In this document: positions 1 through 12,383 of the stretch, one piece after another
How positions within the stretch are numbered: the first letter of the stretch is position 1
How the letters are laid out: each line of letters begins with the position of its first letter
Source of the DNA: Artemisia argyi
Taxonomy: Eukaryota; Streptophyta; Magnoliopsida; Asterales; Asteraceae
Reading direction: 5' to 3'
Length of the DNA: 64,000 bases
NCBI GenBank assembly: GCA_030686995.1
Contig: CM060697.1
Coordinates: 100,144,147 to 100,208,146, forward strand
Translations under genes and position numbers: made by a program
The notes under the pieces: generated by a model
Database searches by the model: none
What the model was told of the DNA's origin: nothing
The model's input: the letters and a program-made list of their open reading frames with translations, nothing else

Positions 1-454
1 ACCGATGAGTTATCAGGTCGAGCAAACAAGCATTTTTATCCTAGTTACTGTATATGTTAGACGATGAGACCTAATAGGAGAACAGAAGGCATAAGATAAC
101 ATCATACTTGAAAAGATGTGATTGCTAGACAGGCCGTAAAATGTATATAGTTTTTCAAATTTCATTTGTCATATTATGAATAATTAATACGTTAAATACG
201 TTCACGAAAATATCTATCATTGCAATTTGAACTGTATGCATTTTAATCGTGACTTGGTACCTTTACAGCACGTTTCCATTTAAGACAGTTTTACTTTAAA
301 TTTACAAATTTGACATTTTGATCCAGTAAAGAAAATGTCAACCTGAATTCACCCATTAACCCATAAATGGGTGAAAAGGTGACACCTGTAAAAGTAATGA
401 TACTAGCTTAACATCAAGTCAAAATATGATATGCATGGAAAAGAAAATACTCAC
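1..454. other. Intron of the TraB gene (partial); nothing else seen
   Basis: AT-rich sequence downstream of the exon-8 donor on the minus strand. I see no further exon of the family in this stretch, so the next coding exon should lie to the left of the window. Confidence 0.5.
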
Positions 455-3400
455 TGGTCCCTTTCATGTACAAGGGTTTCCAACAGAGTAGGGAACTCCT
501 TGCTCATCTCTTGAATAACAAGAGTCAACATGTCCACATCGTTCAATTCATTTAGCTGATAACAAGAAAAAATACTCTGAATGAAATCACCAAGTTTTTC
601 AATTGTATTCAGTTTTGTTGGAATTAATTGGGGGAAAAGACGACGCTGATATGATAATGAGGCACCTACCATTTCTTTAAGACGCAAGGGGCTTGGTAAA
701 AATATAGATTGGAATATCAACGAATACATCAACTTTGTCTTATGCCATAGTGGCATTCTTGACCATGTGCGCTTTAATGTTATCTGTTCAATCATCATGT
801 GAATATCAGAAGAGTTACAATTTTAACACATTTAATGTTACTGCACAATGAGACCAAACATTATATGTACAAAATAAAATTGAAGAGTAAAGGCGTACAA
901 CTCAGCAAGATATTTTAATGAATACCCTAATTCCTAAATCTACAGAACTCGCCTTAAGTCTCTCCACTAAGATACTGACATCGGTTTACAATCCCAGCCC
1001 TTGCTTCGTAAGAAGAGTACCAAGAAGCAGGAAGAACAGAAAAAGAACCTGCAGCGTCCTAAAAACGGACTTTGACTTCTAAGGTGTTTATTTTCTTATA
1101 TTGGAGCCAGTTACAGTCGACCTTAAAAGTCTAGAGCCTGCTGCCACTGAACTCTCCCCCAAACCATCACGTAACCCACAACTTGGAGTTTTAAGACTTC
1201 CTTTTGTCTACATTATTCGCCAACAAAAATATAAAAATGTCCCCTAATTTCAACATCAACCCACCCTTGTTTAAGTACAAGCCAACATCTATTCTCTCTT
1301 TCATGTTACTCATCATAGTAAAAACAGACACAAAAACTCATCATGCGAAGACATATGGGCATTGACTACTTATTCTACTTTTCTATCAACTGAGACTCTT
1401 ACAAGTGGTTAGAATAAAACTATCTCTAACAAAAACCATTACAGGCACAATCCAATTCAAATTGTTCAGCTAGCCAAATTTGTACTCACATGTAGTTCAC
1501 TACTGCTCTTTACATTCGGAAAAGAACACCAAAACATACAAAAAACTTAATCAACCTTGGATATCATAGACATTCATTTCCTCAATTGACCTTGATTTCA
1601 TCCAGCCCCGTTTCAATTTTGATCAATGTCAACACGAGTTAATTAGAAATCTTTCTGAGATGTCGAATACTTGGAATGACATAAACCAGATATCCAGCAT
1701 GAATGACTTAAACCAACCAGATATCCAGCATGATTTCCTTATGCCAATAATCCTAAGTCCTAACACTATGCTTCCCAAAAGACCGTAGTTATACATTCCA
1801 TTATGCTCCCAACCCTAGGAAGAATGTACAGGATAACTTTATTCTGGTAAGTCACTGATTTCTAATGTCTAACCCAACTATTTACTACTATTTGCCATTT
1901 TCTTTAATCAAAGGCGCCAAATTGATGCCATCCATTTTTTGTCTTATGTGATGGTACTGCACGTTTCTCGAACTAAAATAATCATGTTAGTAATCGGGGC
2001 CTAGGCGGGTGGTCGACCACCTTCTAGCTAGTAATCGGCCTAGGCGGGGACTAGACAGGGCCTAATTGGATTGAAATTATCTATTATAAACTTTGACTGC
2101 CTATGTCCGATTTTGACCGACTAGGTCCTATTTTGACAGTTTCCGATTATATTGGCCGATTAACTCTAAATCACATCTGCAAACACCCCGCCTAGGCCGA
2201 GTTTTACAACACTGCGTTCAGGATTCATTTACCCAGTAATGATGTCAGACTATGCAGTTAATTCCATGTTCCTAACCCTAAACAGGCTATCCTTAGTTTA
2301 CATATTACCCTCACTCCTATAAGGATTAAATAAATTATGTGGCTCGTAAGTCAGATATAACTTAACCAACAAAATAAACGCTCCTCAGATGTTGCAAACT
2401 TTAATCATTATGATTGCTGAAGATGTATGTGTTTTAATACCAAACGGAGCTTATAATGCTTCCTCAATAAAATACTAAAATTCATAACTAGAAAAGGGCA
2501 CATTGCTAAGAAAAACACATGCCACCAGATAAGCATTTCCACTGGGCAGGTAATTAGGAAATTCCTGAAGTAGTGATTATACAGGATATAATAATTTCTG
2601 ACATCGAAATTGTGTTTATATATTAATTCCTTTATAATAAACTATAGAGGAGGAAACTAAATTCCATGATCTTACATTTACAGGACGATCACCAAGAACC
2701 ACCCTGCCACCATACTTCATGGCCTCTTCATATGCAACACGGAACTCACTACCAGGGAAAACCTCAAGCTGACTAGCAACCTGAAAGCACATAATGCAAA
2801 TGAAATAACTCACGCATTAAGTTTAGTCAAAATTTATAAACGTTAAAAACTGCGGGATAATGTGAACAAGAGCATACCTTAGCAAGAAACCAGCTGTAAA
2901 GTATTCCAAACGCATTGTGCTTTTTCTTCCACAAATCCACCATTTCTCCCATTGTAGGTACCTGCCCAGCCTAAAAATCAGCACATCCTTGCAAGCTAAA
3001 TTCTATACACAAGTAAGAAGTCCTAAATACAACGTAACAACTGCAAAAAACATTCTTAACCATGACAGCTCTAAAGAAGTATAAGCATCAGCCACAAACA
3101 TTTTAAATGACACTTGACTTATAAATACGACCCAGTAACCATACAAACTACAAAATATTTACCCTTATAAATACGGTACTATAAATCATCAATCAAAACT
3201 GATCTCCACTATATTTGTGCAATAAATAGTAGATGGTACCATGAATCATTCAGAAAAGATAGGCTGATGGGCGATGACAAAATACATTTAGACGGTAAAA
3301 AAAGACAGTAACGTATGTAAAGTTTCTGACATGACATCCAATTAGAACCTAAACTTGCTAATGGAGTTTTAGACAAACAGAACAGGAAAAATTATATACA

Positions 3401-5055
3401 ATTAAATAAATCAAGGACCTTCAGATTCTGAGGAGTGAGTACAGCCACACGACCTGAGCATAACTCCAGAAAGACAACCTGCATTTAATTACTCTGCAGT
3501 GAGATTCAAAAACATACCATTTGAACATACATAATTACAAACAAAAGATAGCAGGCGGCTAACCTGCTAAAAGGTCATCCATCAATAAGTGTTATGAGTT
3601 ATAAAGAGAAGCACCTGTGGTTTAAGAAAACTTATTACAGCTTCAACTTCTTTGCAGGACTCCTACAGAAAAGATGATGAACAATCAAAATTCCACATGT
3701 GATTGCATTATGTTACAAATATATACATTGTTGAGGTTTACTTCAGAGTGAGCACAATCCACAGATGATAACAGTATGAAAAGACATAAATTAGTGAAGT
3801 CTCATTTATCTCTTCACAAACTGAAAGTACATTGGCACTCCAAAAGTTGGAAACGTGGTTTACTGATTGCACATAATTGTAGGATCAATATGGTGAATAT
3901 AAGTTACTGTAAGTCTGTAATGACTCATGGCACATGGAACCAATCCAAATCATCAGATCAAGTACCACTAGCCAACACACACATATAAAAGTACGAAAAA
4001 CTATTACAAAAAAAGCATTTAAATTTAATCATTCAACACCTATTTTTTATTAGACAAAATAAAAATAAAAATGATAATCATTAGTTTAAAATTCAACATA
4101 AGAACAAGAATATACGAAACCAAGAATAAATTAATAGTATATATAAAATTCAAAAGGACATCACTTGAATGGTGACGCACAGTTTCAGCTTTCATTTTAG
4201 AGAATATAAAGTTTGCTTATTTGGAAGAATATATGATGATTAAGAATAAATCTGTGGTACCAAGATAAATGAATACATTTTCTACTCCAATGTTCGTTCC
4301 TAAATATGGAAAATTCCCAACTCAGCTGGAGCTCCGGGAAAATGTAGAAGGCAAAAACGAAGAGGGTGAATGTAGAGCACGAGGAAAGAAACTGGTACAA
4401 GGGGTGGACCAACAGATGATGGTAAAGGAGCTAAGTAATTCACCAGAGAGAAAAGTAGAAATACATACCAAGTCCCCTTTCAGGTATATCAGAGTGTTCA
4501 ACCGAAAACCCCAAGCTTTGAGACATTTTTTTATTTATTATTATACTATTTAGATAATCAATGATTCAAAAAGATCTAATAGAAATAAAATAAATTACTG
4601 GAGGCCCACAAAAATTCATTTGCACCATCAAAATTTGTAGTGGGTCACACGGTCACGCCATAAGATTGCAGGTGGCTTAAAGATTTGATGCAGACATGGA
4701 ACACTATTAGAAGACACAAGATTGATTAACAACAAGCCTATGGACTATGATGTATTGAATAGGGATTTCTTGACACCGTATTATGTGGAATTGAACATGA
4801 ATCAATCACATATAGTTTCACAGCTTTTTTTTTGTTTTAATAAATTTAGAAAACAAATAGTTTCTAAAGCAGCACCAATTCCTACCGTGTATATTTGTAA
4901 CTGATGCAGACATTAATATTCATCAACTCATTCTGGCAGCAGTGCCCTCGACTTTGGATCCTTACCACCAAAGAGTTTACTTTCTACCACCTATGCTAGA
5001 AGTACTCACTGGTACATCAACTCATTCTGGTAGCTAAAAATCTTTATTCACAGGG

Positions 5056-5102
<47 letters not shown>

Positions 5103-8100
5103 AGGACAAGTTTTTTCAGCAATTTTGTCTTTAAATTATGCACAAAATGATTCCTACTAAAGTACACCTACGAGTGTATGACAAGATGCAAAGATGTGCA
5201 GTTGCGGTGAATTTATTCCACTAAACTATTAAAGAATGAACATGACTAGTTAGTTCTGAAAAAATTTAAAATCTACTATCACTAAGTTGCAATTTTTAAA
5301 TATAATTCAAATTAATAAAGAACGTTGAGTTGTAACCGCTTCTTTCTAGCTAATATAATACCTTTAACTTCCTTGGCATGTATCGTTCAATTATATAAAC
5401 TTGCTACCTTTTTTAGCAATAATAAAATATGTATGCAGAAACTCCTGAACAAAACTGTATTTATTGTCCTTCAAGGTATACATTCTTCAACAACACATCC
5501 ACACAAATCTAAACGTTTAACATTTGCAACACGGGAGAACATGTTCAGTTCCTCACTGGAATTCCTCAAACTCTCTAATCTAGAAATGAATCAGAAATAA
5601 ATTAAGTACCACACATGCCATGAATAAACTTCACAAAAGTCAGTTATCTACATCAGTGTTGTAAAAATCGGCCATGGCGGCCGATATGGCGGCGCCATGG
5701 CGCTTGGCGGTGGTCCACCGCCACGATATTTCCCATATCGGTCTAACTTGGCGTTTTGGTCAAAATCGGTCAAAATCGGAGCTTGGCGGTCAAAATCGGT
5801 CAAAAATCGGCCTTGGCGGCGGCCAGTCAACGCCAGATCTGGATTTTTTTTTTTTCAGATTCACGCCGGTCAACGCCGTTTAACTTCAGATCTAGGGTTT
5901 TTTTTTCATATTTACTTCAGATCTACCCTAGATCTAGGGTTTTTTTTCATATTCCTTTATAATTTATGTTGTATTTCAAAAATATACATAAATTTCTTTA
6001 TAATTTATGGTCTCCGATATATCACTGATATATCGCCGCCATATCGGTCTTGGCGCTTGGCGGTGGTCGACCGCCGAGGTACCGCCGAGCGATATTTACA
6101 ACACTGATCTACATATGATAAAAATGTTGTGTCAGTTCAAGCCATTCTTACTGAGACACGGCTAAACTTTTCTTTTACTATTAGACAATCTGTTGTTCGA
6201 CTATTGGTAAGAATATACGAAACTAAGAATAAATCTACGATATCTACTAAAATCAGTAAGTTGATTCATGGCATACTTGGTGCTCTCAAATTGTTTATGC
6301 TTCACTTTTAGATTAGCGAGTTTGAGAAATTTCACTGAGAAAATTGGTCTATAGTGTTGCATGGTGAATATGTTAAAATTTCATTTGAAGTGTTCCATGA
6401 ATATCTTGCCCGAAAAACAGCATACAGGTTTTGTTTAAAGACATCTAGAAACATTTCATGTTTGTTATTAAGGATACACAATTATATAGGCAAAATTATG
6501 AAAATATAATTTGATTACACAAGTAAGGTAAAAAAGCGAACCCCAACAAGATGGTATGCTAAAGAGATAGACAAGCTCATAAAATTTAATGACATCTCAA
6601 CAAAGTAAGTTATCGGGGTACATATAGATATTAGCAAAGAAATATGCAGTTGCAACTTCAACGTTCTTAATTAGTTTGATCTTTGTTTAGATTTCTAACA
6701 TCGCTATTATAGAAGATTTTTGTGGAACTAATTTCTAGCCTTTTTTTCTTGAGACGCAACAGAACACTGCTCTCATCTTAAATAATCAGCACATCAATTT
6801 CCTACAAGTTAACTTTCGATACATACAACAATGATACAACTTTCAAAACATGAAATGCAAATACAGCAATGTTAACTACAATTAGATGTATATTCACTGT
6901 GATGACATATTCACCTTTTCTTTAATTTATTCTCACCTAAGCAACAAATAATAAAAGCTTAAAGTTTCTATGCATAAGAAAGCCTAAAAAACTCAGGTGA
7001 CACTAAGGATATATCACATTATCACCATATAAAAGTAAATCAACTGAACAATTGCACTTGGATACCATTTTTCCTAACTTAACAGATTAACAAATCCATA
7101 AATCAAGCAAGTTAAACTAAAATAATTCGAATTACCATAGAAACATGAGCGGTTCCAACCAAATACACATCACAATTTCCTCCTTCTGCAGACGATTCAC
7201 ACGAAAGCTTCACAATACTCTGCCATAGCTCCTCAGGAAGCTCTCTCCTTTCATCACCTTCAACATTTTTACAATTTCAAAAAATTAACACACCTTATAA
7301 TAATGACCTAGAATCAGTACACAATGCCACATTAACACAAACATAATTCAAACCTACAACATTTTCACAATTTCACTAATTCCTCGTAATTAACAACAAA
7401 TTATCACTAGAGTAGACGATGCAGTACCAACGTAAAATAATTAAATTAAATTCGAAAAATTTCCAACACTTTCACAAGTTTTGCACAAAGTAATCACAAC
7501 TTACTATAAAAATGACCTAAAATCAGTATGAACACAAATGTAATTCAACTTAAATTTTACAGCATTTTGAAAGTATTGTATAATCCTCGTCCATAAAAAC
7601 TAACTGTGATTATACAATACAATATCGACACAGAATTATTTAATTAAATTCAAACATTCACTATTTAAAAACATAATACTATTTTAATTTAATTGGAACC
7701 TACAACATTTTCACGATCTCATTAATTCCAAAAAAAATAGCAACAGATTATTACTATACGTTACATTATCAACATCAACACATAGTTATTAACTTAGATC
7801 AAAACCTTCAGCATTTTTTCACAATTTTCAACAACTAATCACGACTTCGTTCATAAACGAACTCAAAAAATTTTAACCTTAAAAAATAATTCTACTGTCA
7901 TCATTTCGTCATTATAAACAATAAATAACTAAAATTAAAATTAAACCTTCGGCTTCATGATCAATCACACGTTCATCGTTATCATTCGCATTAACAACAA
8001 CACTCTGTTCTTCATCACCGGAACTCTCAAAAGTAGCATTAGAACTAGCAGGTATGTCATTTGACGTCATCACCTTCGTTACTACACAAAAATAAACAAT

Positions 8101-9179
8101 AATTAGATTAAAATTATAATAAAAATAAACAGCAAATTATTACTACACGATATAATATCAACGCATAATATAACTAATTTAAATCAAAACCTTCATCATT
8201 TTCACAATTACGCATATAATTTATACTACTATATAATGCATTTGGGACTATTCTATAATTAGAAAAGCTTAAAATTCAGACTTTTTCCTTGCTTATTATG
8301 GAAAGATTTCAAAATTAATTTGTTAGGAAGCAAGTTGGTTAGGAAGTTTGTTAGGAAGCAGCTGGTTGTTGAAACTAAAATTATTTGGCTTAACCATCTC
8401 TAATATCTCTATTTATAAAGCATGAAGACAACTAAACGTTTAACCAAATAACGCAAAATATAATCACACGGTACCCGCCGCCGCATTGCGCGGGTACCGT
8501 TCTAGTTAACCTAAAATGAGTGCAATATAATCTAATTTAACTTGAATTCAATCATTTCCTCAATATAAACAATAATTAATAAAAATGGCTAATGACTTGA
8601 AAATTCTTCTAACTTGTCAATTTTTGTTGCTCCGAGTTGTCATCTTTTTTTTTTTGCTATTAAAACACAAAGCTCTCAAATTTCAGCCTTTGTGTGTATT
8701 TTGTGAGTATTCTGCCCTTACTTTTTTCAAATTTCGAGGGGTAAAATGGTCATTTTACATGCACAAAATACACGCAAAAGTTGAAATTTGAGACCTTTGT
8801 TTAAAAAAATAAATAAATAAATAGAAAATAAATAAATAAAATAAAAATTGACAATTTGGATACATTTTCACGTCATTAGGCCTAATAAAAATTAAACATT
8901 CAACATTCAAGCAGTTAATCACAATTTCGTATAAAAAAGACCTAAAATCATTACAAATATAATTCAATTCAATTAAAATTCATTATTTTCTTCATTATAA
9001 AAATCAATAATTAAATAACTAAATACAAAATTTAAACCTTCAGCTTCATTATCATGATTCTCATTCGCATCATCAACAACAACGCTCTGTTCTTCACCAT
9101 CAGAAGAAGACCTGGCTGACGTCACCACCTCCTTCGTGGCGTCACCTTCCGTCGACAACAAATTCGAATCGGAATCCAT
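455..9179 (-). CDS. TraB-domain-containing protein, eight exons, C-terminal end outside the window
   Basis: Exons read by eye on the minus strand: 9179-9038, 8081-7947, 7257-7136, 3662-3615, 3478-3419, 2961-2878, 2780-2676, 783-455. Reading phase is continuous across every junction, giving about 342 residues. The acidic N-terminus is followed by the family signature VYLVGTAHVS in exon 3, then VVFLELCS, MGEMVDLWKK, GGRVVLGDRPVN and a C-terminal ETLVHERD block. The last exon stops at a GTGAGT donor, so the usual C-terminal exons (TraB core end and membrane anchor) lie beyond base 1. Plant TraB-domain proteins include outer mitochondrial membrane proteins linked to ER-mitochondria contact and mitophagy; that is family knowledge. 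Start ATG at 9179 is the first in-frame Met giving a family-like acidic leader; an ATG further upstream at 9359 is in frame but seems to be leader sequence. Introns carry several mobile elements. Confidence 0.88.
1983..2214. mobile_element. Degenerate hAT-type non-autonomous element
   Basis: The right end reads GAGTTTTACAACACTG, the hAT-like terminal repeat also present in the intact copy at 5654-6106. The left end (CATGTTAGTAATCGG) is a decayed match to the inverted form. Internal GGCCTAGGCGGG motifs occur in both orientations. The flanking 8-mers no longer match, so age or truncation is likely. It lies in TraB intron 7. Confidence 0.55.
5056..5101 (+). repeat. Poly(A) tract of about 46 bp
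   Basis: Uninterrupted A run in TraB intron 3. No adjacent SINE or LINE body was recognised. Confidence 0.9.
5654..6106. mobile_element. hAT-type non-autonomous transposon, 453 bp, with 8-bp target duplication
   Basis: Terminal inverted repeats CAGTGTTGTAAAAATCG (left) and CGATATTTACAACACTG (right) are flanked by the perfect 8-bp direct repeat ATCTACAT at 5646-5653 and 6107-6114. Eight-bp duplications and CAGNG termini are typical of hAT elements. Subterminal DNA is unusually GC-rich (GGCGGCCG, CGCCGCC motifs and ATATCGG), in contrast to the AT-rich host intron. The interior has no transposase. It sits in TraB intron 3. Confidence 0.88.
7860..9040 (-). repeat. Tandem duplication containing TraB exons 1 and 2
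   Basis: The end of exon 1 (SSDGEEQSVVVDDANEN, then NEAEG) and exon 2 (SSGDEEQSVVVNANDN, then HEAEG) are homologous. The intron sequence that follows each exon is also similar (short runs such as ATTATAA, AATAAATAACTAAA and TTAAACCTT before the donor). Both exons end in the same phase at GAAG/GT. The first exon was therefore duplicated together with about 1.1 kb of DNA, and both copies remain open and in phase. Confidence 0.75.
8406..8505 (+). mobile_element. Very short Helitron-like element, 100 bp
   Basis: The 5' end A/TCTCTATTTATAAAG resembles plant Helitron heads. The 3' end has a hairpin with arms CGGTACCC (8469-8476) and GGGTACCG (8492-8499), followed by TTCTAG/T. It lies in TraB intron 1 between an A and a T, the usual Helitron target. 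The 3' end is clear; the position of the 5' end is less certain, and an alternative A/TC lies about 10 bp upstream. Confidence 0.6.
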
Positions 9180-9431
9180 CGCTTTTAAATAATGGTGAGT
9201 GAGGGTTGATTTAAGTGTGTGTGTTTTGAAGGTGTGTGTTTTTTGTTGCCGGAATGATAATGAAGAAGGTGAGAATTTGGTGTTTTTGTAATAATGGTTG
9301 CGGGGGATTGGGAAGAGTGAGTTGACTCGGGTGAGTGACTGAGTTGTTAGTTTGTTCATGTATATACGAACCGTGTTCTGTTTTCGGAATGGATTTTTGG
9401 GTTTTTTATGATAAAGATGTATAGAGTTTAA

Positions 9432-9631
9432 GGGTGTGTTTCGCTATCAATCAATCATAATAGGAATGATTTTGATAGAAAGATTCATATCTTACCCTTT
9501 TGAGGCATATGGAATATGAAGCATTTTTATCATTCATCAACATAGTGGTGGGCTCTCTCATCTTAAACAAACACTTATAATCACTTTCATAGTAATAGCC
9601 TCATTCTCATAGTGGGATACCAAACGCACCC
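9432..9631. mobile_element. Tourist-like (PIF/Harbinger) MITE, copy 1
   Basis: Ends GGGTGTGTTTCGCTATC and GGGATACCAAACGCACCC are imperfect inverted repeats. The flanking triplets are TAA and TGA, a TAA-type duplication with one change. A second copy of the same family is at 50838-51062. It sits about 250 bp upstream of the TraB start codon, so it may lie in its promoter. Confidence 0.75.
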
Positions 9632-10033
9632 TGAGAAGTCATTATGTTGTAGATCAATTATGTATAATATTGTTAGACGAGTACTTGTATACAGCAACAA
9701 TATTTTACACAAGCAGACAATTATAGTTGTAATATGGCGATTATTCATTTTCATCAACTATGAATTAAGACAATAATAAAAAGAAGTTAGTAATATGGTG
9801 TCTTATATACAAAAAAAAAAATAATAATAATAATAATAAAAAAAAATGTCTCCTCTATTTTTGAAACTAATTTTAAAAAAAAAAAAAAATTATCAAAAAT
9901 TGTCAAATAGCATTATGATATGTTATAAAAGTTGTGATGTCAAGAAAAAAAAAAGTATCTTACCACAGATGAAAAAATTAATTAATTTATTGAATTATAC
10001 ACATATAAAAAAAATTGTCAAATATTCTTTTTT
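9632..10033. other. Intergenic AT-rich DNA with A-runs
   Basis: Contains (AAT)n around 9820-9838 and several short A-runs. No gene or clear element ends were seen. Confidence 0.4.
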
Positions 10034-10307
10034 TCACCCGGAAGTGATGGAGGGGTTGGTGGTGGGAGCGGCAAGGGTTTTCTGGTGGTGGTAGTAGAGA
10101 GAGGTAAGGGCTTTATGGTGGTGGCAGTAGGGAGGGGGACTAGTGGTGGGTTTTGATTATGAAGGTGGTTGAAGAAAATAGTGTTTTGATTATGATGGTG
10201 GTGGGTTTTGATTATGAAGGTGGTTGAAGAAAATAGTGTTTTGATTATGATGGTGGTGGGTTTTGATTATCTAAGATGTTTGGTTATATTAAATGGAGAC
10301 CGGTAAT

Positions 10308-10379
<72 letters not shown>

Positions 10380-10658
10380 TGAGAATTGTACATGGTACTT
10401 CTTTTGTTAAAAAGTGATAATCGGTCTTCCAATTGAATAAGCAACGTGGTTTGTTTAAAAAAAACAAAAAAGGTGTTTGGAATTTTTTATAAAGATAAAG
10501 AAGATGTTGAAGATTGAGTTGTAAATTTGCAAAATGTATCTTTGTTCTGATTGTTTATCACAATTATTTATTAGAGGAAGTTGTTTTTGGAACAACTCTT
10601 TTTTGTGCCGGAACATGTATGTTTATTGAAGAACACAAGAAGTTACTAATAATACTAA
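10034..10658. repeat. Truncated copy of the long-TIR element family
   Basis: This stretch (GGAAGTGATGGAGGGG, then GGTGG-rich DNA, then TTGGTTATATTAAATGG, then AGTTACTAAT) is repeated in the same order at about 11190-11745. Within it a 60-bp unit of GGTGGGTTTTGATTATGA type is tandemly repeated. A microsatellite, (TTTA)n then (TTA)n, occupies 10305-10379. The copy ends exactly where the left inverted repeat of the neighbouring element starts. Confidence 0.65.
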
Positions 10659-12031
10659 GAGTAAATATCATAAATTGTCCATGTGGTTTACCGGGTCACT
10701 CGAAAATGGTCCCTATACTTTTTTTCACCCGGATCCAGTCTTTGTGGTTTTGAACCCATACGCGTTTAGTCCCTTGACCATAACTCTGTTAGTTTGACTG
10801 TTAAGTAGAAGGCTATTTTTGTCATTTCAATATATTTTTTTTATAAAAAAATAAACAAAACACACACTCACTTATCATTCCACCAATACCCATCACTCAT
10901 TCACTCAACACATAAGAAAACACACTTATCCCAAATTTCTCTCCATCTTTCTCACACTGGAATCCGGGCGGCAAGCCCGCCGTCGACCAGCACGGCGTCC
11001 CCAACTTCCCCAAGGCTAACACCACAATAACCCGCAACCACTACCTAACCAAACTACCATTAACTCAAATAAAAACCCTAACCCTAAACACGATATTGAA
11101 CCCAAGATCCAAGCGACGTGGATCTACACAGGAGAAGATCTGGAAATGAAAGAGGTGGTGGTCGGAAGTAGTAAAGGACAGCAGTGGTTTCACCGGAAGT
11201 GATGGAGGGGTTGGTGGTGGCGGCGACAAGGGTTTTCTGGTGGTGGTAGTACAGAGAGAGGTGAGGACTTTATGGTGGTGGCAGTAGGGAGGGGGATTAG
11301 TGGTGGGTTTTGATTATGAAGGTGGGGGTTTAAAGAAAATAATGTTTTGATTATGATAGTGGTGGGTTTTGATTATCTAAGATGTTTGGTTATATTAAAT
11401 GGAGACCAGTAATTTTTTTTTTTTTTTGAGAGTTACAGGTAATTATTTTGTTAAAAAGCGATAATCGGTCTTCCAATTGAATAGGCAACGTGGCTTGTTT
11501 AAAAAAAAACAAAAAAAGGGGTTTGGAATTTTTTATAAAGATAAAGAATATGTTGGAGATTGAGTTGTAAATTTGCAAAATGTATTTTTGTTCTAATTGT
11601 TTATCACAATTATTTATTAGAGGAAGTTTGTTTTTGGAACAACTCTTTTTGGTGGCCCGAAAAAGTGCAGTTAAAATTGCCAGAATTGGTGTTAGCCATC
11701 TATGTTTATTGAAGACCACAAGAAGTTACTAATACTAATACTACTACTAATAATACTAATAATAATAATAACACTAACACTAACACTAACACTAACACTA
11801 ACACTAACACTAATAATAACACTAACACTAACAATAACAATAATAAGGGTGTTTTGTCATTTTACACCATTAAACAAACATTTTAACGGTCAACAGACGG
11901 AATTAGTGGTCAAGGGACCAAACCCGTATCGGGTCAAAACCACAAAGACTGGATCCGGGTGAAAAAAAAATATATAGGGACCATTTTCGAGTGACCCGGT
12001 AAACGACGGGGACGATTTATGATATTTACTC
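10659..12031. mobile_element. Non-autonomous element with inverted repeats of about 180 bp (MULE or foldback type)
   Basis: The left arm (about 10659-10835) begins GAGTAAATATCATAAAT and continues with CCGGGTCACTCGAAAATGG and CACCCGGATCCAGTC. The right arm (about 11846-12031) is its inverted copy and ends ATTTATGATATTTACTC. The interior lacks a transposase and holds GC-rich sequence near 10970-11010, GGTGG-rich sequence near 11200, and an ACTAAC array. I found no convincing target duplication, so the superfamily is unresolved. Confidence 0.7.
11770..11833 (+). repeat. (ACTAAC)n microsatellite
   Basis: About nine tandem ACTAAC/ACTAAT hexamers lie inside the long-TIR element next to ACTAAT and AATAAT runs. 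The unit differs from the plant telomere repeat TTTAGGG. Confidence 0.85.
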
Positions 12032-12383
12032 AAAATAAAAATACACAAGCCTGGAAAATTCACACTAAGAATTTTATATCATACGCAAACATGTTTTAAT
12101 TAAGCAAGTTCAGACCGAATCTTTCATTTCTTCTTACAGTGCAATTTGAAATGACAAAACTAGACACATTATATAGATCAATGGCTACAAGTTCCTAGAA
12201 AGCGTCTAGAAAGGTGACAGTCCAGCATCAACCAAGTTCTTTATCTTTGACTGTAACATTAACTACACAGACCAAATCTATTGCACAAATCAAGCCTCAT
12301 GTAATGAGAATGACATCATAAGGTACGATACCAGAAAAGCTAAATAAAGAAACATCCAAGGGACGTCGATTGGTTGCCCAAAC

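Noticed and set aside
5674..6107. Overlapping open frames of 60-136 aa in the hAT element
   Set aside because: They come from GC-rich inverted repeat sequence, lack any recognisable domain, and appear in several frames on both strands.
11702..11962. Open frame with TLTLTLT repeats and possible telomere-like array
   Set aside because: Translation of (ACTAAC)n; the hexamer does not match the plant telomere repeat and there is no nearby subtelomeric sign.
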